A stretch of DNA of 64,000 nt from Coix lacryma-jobi var. lacryma-jobi (lineage: Eukaryota > Streptophyta > Magnoliopsida > Poales > Poaceae): assembly GCA_009763385.1 (NCBI GenBank), contig CM019824.1, forward strand, positions 155,862,357 through 155,926,356. Direction: 5' to 3'. A program made the position numbers and the translations under genes. Position 1 is the first letter of the stretch. Every line of letters starts with the position of its first letter. Below, one piece after another: positions 1 through 11,994 of the stretch. The notes under the pieces were generated by a model, which ran no database searches, was not told the DNA's origin, and was given only the letters and a program-made list of their open reading frames with translations.

Positions 1-1643
1 GGTAGTTCTTAGCTACACCTAAGATAGGGTAACTAAAGTAGCTATCTACTAATGCCAAGCGGGGTTGTCAGTCCCGACACTAGTAGGAGCTAGCTAGCGA
101 GAATGCAATCTACCAGGAGGAGATTCTGCAAGCGCACAGAACTATCGTAGTAGCACTTCGCCAGGGAGTACCAGGTGTCGATTTATTTGATCCCAAGGGA
201 AGGCTAGGGTGGTGTATGAGTTGAGTCAAGGAGGGGTTGAGAGTCGAAGAAAAGAGAAAAGGGAAAAGGGGAGGAGAGAGGAGATGAAAGGCTAGAAAGA
301 ATATATGGGTGGATAGGTAAGGATGAAGTGGATGGCTAAGGTAAGGTGGATGGATAGGTAGATAAAGTGATTAGGATAACTAAGGGTGACTAACTACTAA
401 CTACTCCTAGATAACTACAAAGCAAGATAACTATGAAGCGAGACAGTTACGAAGCAGGGCAGACAAAAGACAATAAAGCAACTAAATTGAGTAAAGTTTT
501 ATTCCTATCTTGTCAAGTATCGAGGCGTACTAGCCTTTACCACTTACTTAGGTTGAACGCTAGCACAACGAGCCTTACTGTTAAACTGGGCCAACTACGT
601 GGTGGAATTCAAGGCGCACAGGGCTGTCACCACCTGCTTGCTACCACAGCTATCCGGGGGTCCAACCGTATCTGAAGGTAAGTCTATAACTAAGCACCAC
701 GCTTAACTATATTCTAACTATCTCTACCCTAGCTTTGAATAGAGACACCCTTGCTGACGTCAGAGCAAACACTTGACTTAATAAGATTAACACTAAACTA
801 ACTAAGCAACCTATTGGCAAAGATCAAACACTAAGCTCACTAGAGATTAACTACTATGGCTAAGTGAATTGAACTGTAGGATAGCTAGGCACTCAAGCAA
901 TCAATCAAGTATACCACTCAATACTGATAAGTAGAATAAAGTAATACTTGAAATGATGAACTAGAATATAGTAAGTGCTTGAGTAACAAGAGCAAAACCT
1001 GAACTGGAGATGAAGGAAGACTCTTCCCAGCTCCAGGACCGATCACTCGCACGCCTCTACTCTTGAGCAAACCCTTGAGCAGCGCTACCGCGAGGGCGAA
1101 GATGCCTTGCTCTACTAGTTACCTACTTGCCTAAGCTCTCTGAGCTTCTAACCTAACTCTCACTTGCTTCTCTTGCTTGTGTGTTGCTCTGGGATGGTAA
1201 TGTGTGATGGTACTGGTACTTGGTGTGAGATGGTGTGAATGAAGAGGTGCCTCCAGGGGGGTATTTATAGCCCAAATGAGTGAGGGGGTTCTTATAGTGG
1301 GCAGCCAACCGACCTAGGGTTAGGTCAGGTGGCGGGCGCCACCCCCTACTGGCGGCCGCCAGCTCTCTGGCCGTTGGATGAACCGCCTCTGCTTCAACGA
1401 CATCCAGGTGGTTGTCCAAGGCGGTTTGGAGGTCGGTTGCATGTCCTAGCAACCGACATTCAGCCTTGATCCACGCCACTCCTCCCTGAGCCGTCCGATG
1501 CCACTGACCTAGTGACCAAGGGCCAGGATTTGGCCTTGGGGAGGTCACACGGATCGGTGACATGGCAGGGGGTGACACTTGGGCCAACCCAAGTGGCGGG
1601 CGCCACTTAGAGGTGGCGGGCGCCACCTAGGGGTGGCGGGCGC
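1..1643 (-). mobile_element. Ty3-type LTR, minus strand, downstream part (family C/H)
   Basis: This is the reverse complement of most of the complete LTR at 38181-40125. Read on the minus strand it would end ...CTACCAACA, and the window opens four bases short of that end. It is interrupted at 1643 by another insertion and resumes at 6226-6439. The interrupting element is flanked by GGCGC on both sides (1639-1643 and 6221-6225). A TATA-like TATAAATA lies on the minus strand at 1262-1269, in the same context as in the plus-strand copy, which fixes the orientation. There is no coding sequence. Compared with 38181-40125 it lacks a stretch of roughly 150 bp near its 3' end. It is probably a solo LTR, but its outer flank is outside the window. 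Confidence 0.85.
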
Positions 1644-4600
1644 TGTGGCGGAACCGTCCTGATTATAAGAGCTCAAGTATTATCTTAGCCAAATCCGTCT
1701 GACTTTGACTCATACTTGAACCCATATAACCCCGGTAGTCCGGAAATCTCGAAGGATTTCTAACACCATACATCATACAGGATCGCATCGTTCAAGGATT
1801 ACATTCGTAAAGATACATCATAGCGAAAACGAAACCGAATTTAAAATATCAGAGTGCGAATTTAAAACGGAGTTATTACAATACCGAGTTTAAAAGTGCG
1901 GAAGCTGAAATAGTTTAAAACACGACCACCACACAGGTGGTCCAAATAAAACATTGTTTGATAAATCCAACTCACACAACTCACTCCTCCTTTTTAAGAT
2001 AGTGTGCCACCAAAAGTCTCAGACCGGCAAAAGAAAAAGGGAAGCTTCTGGACGACCCTGCCCTGGGCCTACTCCTCATCACCTTCCACCGGGTAGAGGC
2101 AGTGCTTACAATAGCCAAAGTAGACCTGGCCATCTGCAACAAATGGGATAAACCCTGAGTACGGGAATGTACTCAGCTAGACTTACCCGTCCAACTGAAA
2201 ATAAAGACTCCAAGGGTATGCAAGGCTTTTGAGGTAGAGCTAGGATCTTTCAGTTGCGAAAAGCTTAATTTTAGATAAGAGGTAATTAATGATAATGATG
2301 AGCTGCCATTTTTTTCTCCTATTCCTTAAACTCTAGGTTTTTCACCTGTACTAGAGCACTCACTTGAATCTACCAATCAATAATATAACCATATCCAGTT
2401 GACTTATCCACATTTTAGTTGAACCTTTAATCATCACATGGAGTTGTATCGTGGTGAAGCTCGCCATAGTTTCCCACTAACCGGGGGAGACGGCGACTCG
2501 AATCGAATTCCAAACCAGCTGATGAAAGACCTTTAATACCAGCCCACACTTTCCCGTCGGGTCCATGCATTGGGCAACCGCTCGATGCTTGTTCGTGGTG
2601 GTAATCGTCGCGGTTCAAGCACGGACCGCCCAATTGGAACCTGGCGATGGCCTCACGCGGCAGATCGCAATTTCCATACTAGAGGGCGCGACACGGGTCG
2701 AAACCGGCCCGAACAGCTTCTAACCGGCTTTGGGGTCGATGATTACGGCACCGACATATCCCTAAGTAAAAGGGCGCGTTCAAAAATGAACGAGGGCCAA
2801 CATCGATACAAACCTACACGATCCAACGGACAGACTGCCCCAAGTTTCCAAACTTGTGCCTTGCCTTCCAGTTGACCGTATTTCACTACAACTCAGGTTC
2901 TTTTCCACGATAGCAAATATAGCCAACTGTGATCCAGTAACTACCCATCAGGGTATTACGGAAACATCCTCAACTATTACTTTTATTCAGCAGGCTAAGC
3001 AATCTACATTTATAAGTAAGTAACAGGATAACAAGGTAGGAGTAAACAATAATCAAGGGAGGATAATGCATCAAATAGGATCCAATCAACTCATATACCT
3101 AATGCATCACAATATAAAAGGACTCAAGTAATTTAATTATAAAAACTGGGAGACTTAGAATGCTCCGGGGCTTGCCTTGGGTGAAGACCGAGGCCTCGTG
3201 GGAGGGGCACTCGGGCAAGTTAGTGTCGCTGGCGGGGTCGACTTCCTCGGCTTGCTGGAGCTCCAGAATCTGCTGCTCGGCGTTTGTCTCTGGCTCCTGC
3301 TCGGGCTCCGGGAGTGTCGATCCTATTGCATGCGACGAATAATAAATAATTACAATGCGGGTGCAAGATGTGTGGTATGAGAAAGAGTATTTCTTGCAAA
3401 CCAACAAAACCAACTTGTTGAACCATTGAGGTAAATAATTATTTAATTCATAAAACAAAATCCATTTATTCACCTTTTTCTTATTTAATAAATCAAAAGA
3501 AACTTAGGTTTGAACTGCAAGTGCACTTTTCTGGACTCAGAAAAATCCACGAAAATTCCAGAAGGCAAACAACAGTTGCTGGACTCCACTGAACAAATTT
3601 CAGCCAAAAATAAAATACCGAACTGCAGATACAAAAATGACAAGCAACAGCCCAAAAAGGTACTTTGAACTACAACCCTACTGTAAAAGGGTGCACAACT
3701 CTATTTCATATTTTTCCCAGATTCTACTTCACATTTTATGCTTATCAAGAAAGTTCCATGAACAGAAACATTGTATTATTTCTTACATGAATTTCCAAAG
3801 GAAAACACAGAAAAACACCTTTGTAAAGCAACTTCAGTTTTCTCCATACAACAGCTCATGCTTGCATTTTCCTTAGCTTGGACATGGCACTCAGAGACTA
3901 CACCATTTTTCCCATATTTTATTTTGACATATAAAACACCTTAACATTTATTCTAAGAAATCAGCCAAAAAGGTCTTTAAATCATAACAGAAACTTTTTC
4001 CACATAAATAGTGCATCATATATTTTTCACAGGTGTAAAACAAGATAATAAACTTACACAAAATTTTTCAGGAATTAACTCAACAAGAAAACATATATAA
4101 CCATTTATCTTAGCAAAAGCATATAAACTGAAATAAATGAAAACAGTAAAATAAACCCTTACCAAAAATACTTTTATATTTTTCCATGGTAGATCTACTC
4201 ATAAACAAGCTAGCAAAACTGAAAGTACTTCATTTAGACTTTTAAAACGAGCTACACAAAAATAACAAGCATTTCTGGAAAAAGGAAAAATATTTAAAGA
4301 AAAATCCTTTTGAAAACACCCGGCGCTCGGCTTTGGTGGACGCGGTCCATGGACCAAGCAGAGGCTGACGAGTGGGGTCCGCTGGGTCAATGGGACCCAC
4401 CCTGGCTCGAGCGCACGGCGGAAGGTGTGCGTTCGCTCGAGGCCCGGCTCGAACGAGACAGCGCCCGAGGGTTCGCTCGAGGCCTGGCTCGGAGGCTCGG
4501 GCGAGGCGGAAAACAATCGCCCGTCCGAGGCCTGGCTCGGAGGCTCGGGCGAGGCGGAAAGCAATCGCCCGTCCGAGGCCTGGCTCGGGCGAGACGGGAA

Positions 4601-6220
4601 ACAATCGCCCGTCCGAGGCCTGGCTCCGAGGCTCGGGCGAGACAGAAAACAAGGGAAAGGTTTGACCGTCGATTCCTCGCCGACGGTGAGGTCGCCGGCG
4701 GGGAAGCTAGGCTTGATAGACTCGTCTCGACGAGGCGCATCGAGTGGTGGTGTTGGTTTGGCTAGCGCACGGCCGGAGCATGCCGGCGGCGAGCGGCGGC
4801 GCACGGTGATGGCGGCAACGCCGTTTCCGGCGGCGGCCGGAGAAATTGAGGGAGGCAAAAGCTCAAGTGAACCCTAAGGAGCACAGCTACGGGGTTGGCT
4901 TGGCTTGATTGGTTCCAGAGGAGCTTGGCCACGAGCGAGGTCCGCGGCGGCGCCCATGGCGCTCGGCCGGGGAGAAGAGGGAGGTAGAAGGCGGTAGCGT
5001 TGCGGGTGGAGGGTGTTCTCACCTTGCCTTGGCTTGGTGAAGCTCGAGGATGAAGGAGAGGAGGCGGTGAAGCTTGGGTCGGGGAAGAACGGCGGCGCGG
5101 GCTCCGCGGTGGCGACGACGGACCGAAAGAGGCGCTACGTCCTCCGGCGGCGTCGGGGCTCGGTCGGGGATGACGACGTGCGCACGGCGTGTGCACGGCG
5201 TAGGCGGAGTGGTGACCGAGGTTAAACGGGCGGTGATGGACGGTGAGGGCTGGAACACGGTGGGGGGTTCTTGCGGTGGCGGTCGCGGCGGGAGTGAGCA
5301 GTGTTCTCGGCTCGCGTTCGTGGGAGAGGAGAGTGTGAGAGCGAGAGCGAGGGGAGTTGTGCGCGCGGGTGAGCGAGGGAGTGAAGGGGGTGCTCGGGGT
5401 TTTGATCGGCTTGACTGGCCGGTGGTCGCGGCGGGACATGGCGGCGCGGTCGGCGAGGCAGCGCAGGCGATGCCGTGCACGGCGAGCGGGCGCGGCAGGC
5501 GAGGCGAGCGGAGAGTGGGCGAGGCGGATTGTGGCGTGATCGGGTGGAGAAGAATCGAGCGGGGAGTGGCCAGGGCGGATTCGGCGCAGAGATCGCCGGC
5601 CACGCGGCGCTTGCGGCCGGCGTACGGCGCGGCCGTGTCAGGCTGGCCGGCGCGCCATGCGCGGGCGGGCGCGCGCGCGGGCGAGCGGGCGAGCGCTGGG
5701 CCGGTGCGGTGAGTTGGGTCGTAAGGGTTGGCGCCGGAAAAAAAAATCGTTTTCCTTTTTCTTTTTCCAAATTCTTTTCAAACTTTGACCATTCAAAAAC
5801 AGTTTCAAAAACTCCAAACTAGGTTTTGACCCAAATATGAAAGTTGCTCAAAATAATTTTCTCTACAACTTTTATATAAGACACTTTTTCTGAAAACCAT
5901 TTTTACAATCTCCACATAAATAAAGCCAATTTTAAAGCATAAAACATTTTTGTTTCACTCATTTTTGTTTAACAAACTATTTTGAACTAGGTCAAAACTC
6001 CAACATGAAAAGCACTCTACTCAATGTTCTCTATTTTATAAAACTCTTTGCCAAAACAGAAATCCACTTAGATCATCAAGTCCAATAGAAATCCAAATCC
6101 ATATAAATAAACAAAAGACAAAAGCACTCTCATGCACATGAAATGATGCAATGCATTGCTTATGCTTCTTTAGTAGCTAATTGCGATTCCTAATGCAGTG
6201 CTTGACACTAGGGTGTCACA
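1644..6220 (-). mobile_element. 4.6-kb noncoding LTR-like insertion with TSD GGCGC
   Basis: The element begins TGTGGCGGAACC and ends GGTGTCACA, so it has TG...CA termini, and it is flanked by the 5-bp duplication GGCGC (1639-1643 and 6221-6225). On the minus strand it starts TGTGACACCC, a start I associate with grass Ty3-type LTRs, so I place it on minus. No gag or pol is present. The long open frames at 4199-5822 come from GC-rich composition and have no recognisable domain. It is best read as a very long solo LTR or a large noncoding LTR derivative. The family was not recognised. It landed inside the LTR of 1-6439 and is therefore younger than it. Confidence 0.75.
4459..4650. repeat. GC-rich tandem repeat, about 3.5 copies of 42-48 bp
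   Basis: The block GTCCGAGGCCTGGCTC, followed by GGCTCGGGCGAG and CAATCGCCC, recurs three to four times with small length differences. It lies inside the 4.6-kb LTR-like element. The repeat explains the overlapping open frames seen here on both strands. Confidence 0.8.
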
Positions 6221-6225
6221 GGCGC

Positions 6226-6439
6226 CACCCCCCTTAGGCCCATTTGGGCCCTGCTGAGTGGGCTTGGCCTCTGGTGGGTCCATATGTCCAAATTTGGTTC
6301 AAATCCTGCATTCAAATAGAATTCTATGGACATGTGGAATTTGGTTAGTTTGAAACCTATTTGACTACATTTCATGCCTTTTTGGTGGACTTTAGGGTCA
6401 AATGTTGATGGTAAAATAGGTGTTTAAGGACCGTCAACA
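6226..6439 (-). mobile_element. Ty3-type LTR, minus strand, upstream part
   Basis: This is the continuation of the LTR at 1-1643 beyond the 4.6-kb insertion. It ends GGACCGTCAACA, the reverse complement of the LTR start TGTTGACGGTCC. It closely matches the start of the copy at 38181 (TGTTGATGGTCC). The next bases (6440 on) are copia gag coding sequence, so the LTR was inserted into copia A. The matching TSD would be just left of the window. Confidence 0.85.
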
Positions 6440-7560
6440 GAGCCCAAGAGGAAGAGAAGAAGAAGAAAACCGTGGCATTCAAGGCTTCATCCTCCAAGAG
6501 CAAGAGCAAGAGCAAAGCAAAGAAGGAGGAAAGTGATGATGAAGCAAGCTCAAGTGGTTGTGAGATAGATGATGAAGAAATGGCTCTCTTTGTGAAGAGA
6601 TTTGGCAAGTTCATGAAGAAGAAGGGATATGGATCAAGAAAGAGAAGAGATGCAAATAAGAGCACAACCAAGAGATGTTATAGATGCAAGAGCAAAGATC
6701 ACTTCATTGCGGATTGTCCATATTCTAGTGATGAAGATGATGATCACAAGAAAAACAAGAAGAAAGACAAGAAAGAAAAGAAGGAAAAGAGAGAGAAGAA
6801 GAAGGGTGGTTCCTATGTTGTGACATGGGATAGTGATGCTTCCTCAAGCGATGATGATGATTCTAGTGATGATGAGAGGAAGACCACCAAGAAGAAGGCT
6901 ATGGCTAGTCTTGCTATCTCAAGCAAGCCTTCTATCTTCAACACTCCATCGACATGCTTCATGGCTAAGGCCACTAAGGTAATATCCGATGAGAGTGAAA
7001 GTGAAAGTGAGAGTGATGATGATGAGGAGTACTCAAAGGAGGACCTCATGAGCATGCTACAAGATACTCACTCTTACATTGAGACTAAGAGGAAGGAGTG
7101 CAAAGAATTGAGCAAGGCCAACAAGGCTCTTGAGCAATCCTTTGATGAGCTCAAGTCTACTCATGAGAGGCTAGAGGAAGCCCATGAGAAGCTTGACCAA
7201 GCTCACACTAGGCTTAAGGAAGCCCACTCCTCCCTCCTTGATCAAAGTAAGATTGAGGATGTTGTAGAGACATGCAATATAGGAGTAACATGTGATATTC
7301 TTGATGAATCTTTTTATGCTCCTATTATTGTTGCTCTCACCAATGCATCATCATCATCTAGCTCAACTAAAATGCCTACTTCTACTACATGTGATTCATC
7401 ATTAGTGGTAGAAAATGAGAACCTTAAGAACAAAGTGTATGAGCTCACTCATGCTTTAGGTAATGCCTATGGTGGAGATGCCCGCTTGCTTAAGTGCTTG
7501 GGTAGCCAAAGATGTCCACTCAACAAGGAGGGACTTGGCTATACCCCCAAGAAGGGCAAG
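6440..7560 (+). pseudogene. gag: copia A gag fragment with CCHC zinc knuckle
   Basis: The frame is open from 6442 to 7560, without its N-terminus, which was separated by the LTR inserted at 6439. It has a Lys/Ser-rich start, an acidic run, a CCHC nucleic-acid-binding knuckle (CYRCKSKDHFIADCP, about 6676-6720), then Lys/Glu-rich and Asp/Ser-rich stretches and a coiled-coil-like region with HERLEEAHEKLDQAH-type heptads. This order resembles gag of SIRE/Maximus-lineage Ty1/copia elements and matches gag of copia B (45015-47918). The frame stops only because another LTR was inserted at 7561. Removing that insertion (7561-11851 plus one TSD copy) joins it in frame to 11857. Gag would coat the element RNA in virus-like particles; this copy is split and cannot do so. 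Confidence 0.85.
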
Positions 7561-8339
7561 TGAAGGGTCGAGATGGCGGACTAGAGAGGGGGTGAATAGT
7601 CTTTTCTAAAATTAATCTCACCGGCTAACCGAAACAAATGCGGAATTAAAACTATCGGTCTAGCCAAGACTACACCCCTCTACCTATTAACTTTAGCACC
7701 TTACAAAAGATCTTAAACAAAGCAAATAAGGTGCTAGGCTAGCTAGAGCTCACCTAATCAATCTAGCTTGCAAGGTCACACAAACCTATGCAACTAGTAC
7801 TCTAATCAAACCGGGGAGCTCCTAATCAATCTAGTGATGCAAAGCGCATAAAGCCTAAGCACACTAGCAATGCTCAATAACAAGGCTACACAAGCCAAAT
7901 TAGAGAGCTCAAAATACTTAGCTACACAAACTAAGCAATGTGACTAACAAGGCTACTCAAGCCAATTAGTCACGCAAGAGATCTACTTCTAAGCTACACA
8001 AGCAAAGAAGGTAACTAGCAAGCTACACAAGCTAACTAATTACAAGAGCAACTATTTAAGCTACACAAGCTAGATAGCTACACAAGAGCAACAACTAAAC
8101 ACTAGCACAAGTATGAGTATGGAAATACAAGCTAGTGAATGGAGATAGCAAACCACCGAGAAGATGAAGACAATGTTGACACGGTGATTTTATCCCGAGG
8201 TTCACTTGGTTGCCACCAAGCTAGTCCCCGTTGAGACAAGCTCAAGGTTGTCGCCGGTCCTCTTGCTAGTGGTGACTACACTAGTCACACTCTCCCCAAG
8301 CAGTGCTTACCACAAGCTCTAGCACTCGACCCGGCCGAA

Positions 8340-10119
8340 TGAAAGGTCCTAAATGGCTAGAGAGGGGGTGAATAGCCTAATAAAATTTCTACAAAAACAC
8401 TTAGAGAGACTTGTTAGACAATTACAAAGCGAAGCTTTTTGCTCTAGCTCTACTAAGTGTTGCAAGCCACCTATTCAAACAATTCTAGTAAACTATAGTC
8501 ACTATGGCACACAAAAGCTATGTCACTACTTTCTAAACTAGTGAGCTAGCAAGAGACAATTACTTCTAATTGGAGAGCTACTTCTAGCAACAATTATCTC
8601 TACACAAGAAATGAAGAATGTAATGCAAAGATAGAGAGATATACCGACACCGGCAAGAGATGATCAACCACAATATGAATACCAATGAAGTTCGGGAGAT
8701 AGTCAAATAGACAAGGGACACAAAGATTTTCTCCCAAGGTTCACGTGCTTGCCGGCACGCTACTCCCCGTTGTGTTGACCAACCACTTGGTGGTTCGGTG
8801 GCTAATAGGTGTTCACAAACCTAGCTCAACACTTGAACGCCACAAGAACCGACCCACAATGGAGGTAACTCAATGACACGCGCAATTTACTAGAGTTACC
8901 TTTTGGCTCTTCGCCGGGGAAGGCACAATACCCCTCACAAATCACCGGGAGATGGCCACTAACAATCACCAACTCGTGCCGATGCTCCTCCGCTGCTCCA
9001 AGCCATCTAGGTGGCGGCAACCACCAAGAGTAACGAGAAAACCGCAGCAACAATAATTCCCAAGTGCCACTAGATGCAATCACACAAGCAAATGCACTTG
9101 GAATCACTCAATCTCACTTTGATTCGCGCTATCAAGCAAGGAGATGAGTGGGAGGGAGTATGTTTAGCTCAAAGGGATGTCCAATATGTTAGAGTGCCAA
9201 GAGAGACCTCCCAAAGCCGGCCAACTCATATTTATATACCCCCTCAAACAAATAGAGCCGTTACCCCTTTGAATGGGCTGTTTACGGGACGACCGGACGC
9301 GTCCGGTCATTGTTTCAGTAGCGTCCGGTCGTTGTTTCAGTAGTGACCGGACTCTTGTTTTACTAGCGTCCGGTCATTATTTCACTCAGCGTCCGGTCAC
9401 GAACAGAGAGGTTCCAGAGACGATTTTCAACGATCGGACGCGTTCGGTCACTATTGACCAGACTCACTCAGCGTCCGATCTCTCCATTTCACTCGTTGCC
9501 TCTTGTGAACAGTGCTAGCGTCGCGTCCGGTCGGATGTTGCATTAGCGTCCGGTCGCTATTGTAGTAGTGACCGGACTCATGTTGCAACAGCGTCCGGTC
9601 GCTGTTGCAGCGTCCGGTCAAGCCTGAGAAACGCGTTTTCGACTCTGGTTTCTTCTCCTTTGCAAATGTGCCAACACCACCAAGTGTACATCACCTTGTG
9701 CAAGTGTGTTAGCATTTTTCCAAACATTTTTCAAAGGATTAGAGATTAGCACACTAGGTCCTATGCATATGCATGTATGAATTCACCTAGTGGCACTTGA
9801 TAACCGTAATCACCGAGATAGTCCCCTCTTAATAGTACGGCTATCAATCCTAAACACACTCACACCCTCTATGGTGTCTTGAGTGCCAAAACAAAATCCC
9901 TATTTATACCTTTGCCTTGATCTCCATAGGGTTTTGCTTTTCTCTTCTTCTCTTTCCAAATATGGAGCACTTGATTCATCTTTTGGTCATCACCACCAAC
10001 ATCATGGTCATCATCTGGCTCCCACACTTGGTGTGTACCAACCTAGCTTATGAACACTTCATGACAAAGGTTAGTACTCTAGGTGACATCAATTATCCAA
10101 AACCAAACAAGGACTTTCA
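8340..10119 (-). mobile_element. SIRE-like copia solo LTR (F), minus, TSD CCGAA
   Basis: On the minus strand it starts TGAAAGTCCTTGTTTGG and ends ...CATTTAGGACCTTTCA. The flanking duplication is CCGAA (8335-8339 and 10120-10124). It is 1780 bp and noncoding, and was inserted into LTR E. A TATA-like TATATAAATA occurs on minus near 9229-9240. It shares two conserved blocks with LTRs A and E but is otherwise divergent from them. Confidence 0.88.
9291..9620. repeat. Dispersed GCGTCCGGTC / GACCGGACGC palindromic array
   Basis: About thirteen half-sites of a 10-bp motif occur in both orientations, separated by 5-40 bp of unrelated sequence. One complete 18-bp palindrome, GACCGGACGCGTCCGGTC, lies at 9291-9308. 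The array sits in the part of LTR F upstream of its TATA-like site. Confidence 0.85.
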
Positions 10120-10557
10120 CCGAACCACTCGACGCTCTTCACGTCTCTCTTTTACTAGAGTTGCTCTTCGCGATCTCCCACGGGGTGAGCACAATACCCC
10201 TCACAAAGCGGTCGCTTCCGGAGCACCACTCAATCTCCGAGCGTGCTACCACGGAGCACACACAAGCCTCCAAGCCGTCTAGGAGGTGGCAACCTCCAAG
10301 AGTAACAAGCACCACCGGCTTGCAACTCGATCACCTAGTGCCACACTTGCAATCTCTCATGCACCGCACTAGAATCGCTCTCTCACTTAGCGGATATGAT
10401 TAGCACTAATCCCAAGTGAGTTGGAGGGCTCCCAAGCACTCTCACACAAGGACACTAAGTCCCCAAGGTGCCCAACATGTCAAATGGCCGGCCACCACCT
10501 CTATTTATAGAGGGAAGCCTCAAACTAGCCGTTTGAAATCGTGCTGAAATTTGAACT

Positions 10558-10877
10558 GCGGACAGTCCGCCCTTATAGCCCCGGACAGTCCGCCCTTATA
10601 ATGAAACTAGCCGTTAGGAGCTGCAACGGTCACCCCGGACAGTCCGCCCCTTGGGCCCGGACAGTCCGCCGTTGAAAATCGACAGCCTACACAGAACCTG
10701 TCCAGCAACTATGTTCTCCGAAAAATTAGCCGGCGGACAGTCCGCCCTTATAGGCCCGGACAGTCCGCCGTTCACCTGTCAACCCGAGAACAGTGCGCTC
10801 GTAGCGTCCGATGCATCCCCATCGGTGCGTCCGAGGCCCGCGGACAGTCCGCCACTAAAATGGCAGACAGTCCGCCA
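10558..10877. repeat. Dispersed CGGACAGTCCGCC palindromic array
   Basis: I count eight copies of CGGACAGTCCGCC or a one-base variant. The 15-bp palindrome GGCGGACAGTCCGCC is at 10732-10746. The copies are irregularly spaced, not tandem. A few GCGTCCGATG-like pieces (about 10801-10836) resemble the array of LTR A. The array lies in the upstream half of LTR E. Confidence 0.85.
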
Positions 10878-11851
10878 CCCTCCAGAAAGCCTCCCACGAG
10901 AACGGCCATAACTCTTAGCTCCCAACTCGAAATTCGATGATCTTGGACATTTTGGAAAGCTTATTCAGAGGGCTACACAACCCACATGAACTCATGATCC
11001 AAAGCACAAAGGATCAATACAGTTTTCCAATCCAAGAACCATCACTTCTCTTTTTCAACCAAAGTTTTCTCCAAAACTTCTCCAACTTCTTCTCCTTTGC
11101 AAATGTGCCAACACCACCAAGTGTATACAACCTTGTGCATGTGTGTTAGCATTTTCACAATCATTTTTCAAAGGATTTTCACTTGCACTCACCACGCCAC
11201 TCGATCCTAGTAACAACGCAATGTTAGATCGCTCAAGTGGCACTAGATGACCGATATGCAAACAAGTTTGCTCCTCTTGATAGTACGGCCATCTATCCTA
11301 AACCCGGTCATCAACTTCTCTACACACCTATGACCGGTGAAATGAAATGCCCTACAAATATACCTTTGCCTTGCGCATTCCATTCCAACTCCATCGGTGT
11401 TGATGCAACACATGCACCAACCTATATCAAATGATATGATCCACTTCATATCATCACATGGCCTCCATGGTTCATCGATCTTGACCTCACTTGCTCTTCA
11501 CCATTGCTTCGGTCCTTCGGCGCCAAGTCTTTGCTCAAGCCTCCCGACACTCGGTACCAACGGCTTCAAAGCCTCCAACTTGCCCTTCACTTCTGCAACC
11601 GGTCCATCAAGCCAAGCCTTGCGTTGATCTTCACCATCTTATCCATATGACCACATGTCATGTCACATATGCAACAAGCTCCTTCATCACATGTGTGAGC
11701 CTTTGCAACATCTCCAAGCCATTTCACCTCCATGGCATATGTTGCCCACACATGATCACCTGTGGACTAATCACCTGTGTAATTTACTACAAACACATAT
11801 TAGTCCACCTAAGTTGTCACTCAATTACCAAAACCAAACTAGGACCTTTCA

Positions 11852-11994
11852 GCAAGGCCGCTTTTGCTCCTCACAAGACTAGTTTTGTGAAGAGCAATGG
11901 TCGGTATTGCTATAATTGCAAGCAATCCGGGCACATAGAGCAAAATTGCTTTAACAAGAACAAGAACAAGAACAAAGCTCATGTTTTATCTATT
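11852..11994 (+). pseudogene. gag: copia A gag, second CCHC knuckle fragment
   Basis: After the GCAAG duplication the copia A gag frame resumes, with a second CCHC knuckle CYNCKQSGHIEQNC (about 11911-11952) followed by a Lys/Asn repeat. The frame is continuous with 7560 once the intervening LTR is removed. It is cut again at 11994 by the next solo LTR. The homologous place in copia B has only a degraded version of this second knuckle. Confidence 0.8.

Larger units (their letters stand above)
7561..11851 (-). mobile_element. SIRE-like copia LTR (E), minus, TSD GCAAG, carrying a nested LTR
   Basis: On the minus strand it starts TGAAAGGTCCTAGTTTGG at 11851 and ends ...CTCGACCCTTCA at 7561, with the C-rich TTCACCCCCTCTCTAG block typical of these LTR ends. 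The flanking 5-bp duplication is GCAAG (7556-7560 and 11852-11856). It is about 2.5 kb long without the inner LTR at 8340-10119. A minus-strand TATA-like CTATAAATAG lies near 10500-10509. It contains no coding sequence and appears to be a solo LTR. It interrupts copia A gag cleanly. Confidence 0.88.

Noticed and set aside
4199..5822. Many overlapping long open frames on both strands
   Set aside because: They follow GC-rich and repeated sequence inside a noncoding LTR-like element; no domain, splice pattern or codon signal.
9291..10877. Palindromic repeats resembling a CRISPR array
   Set aside because: Plant nuclear DNA, irregular spacing, half-sites in both orientations, no cas genes, and location inside LTRs.
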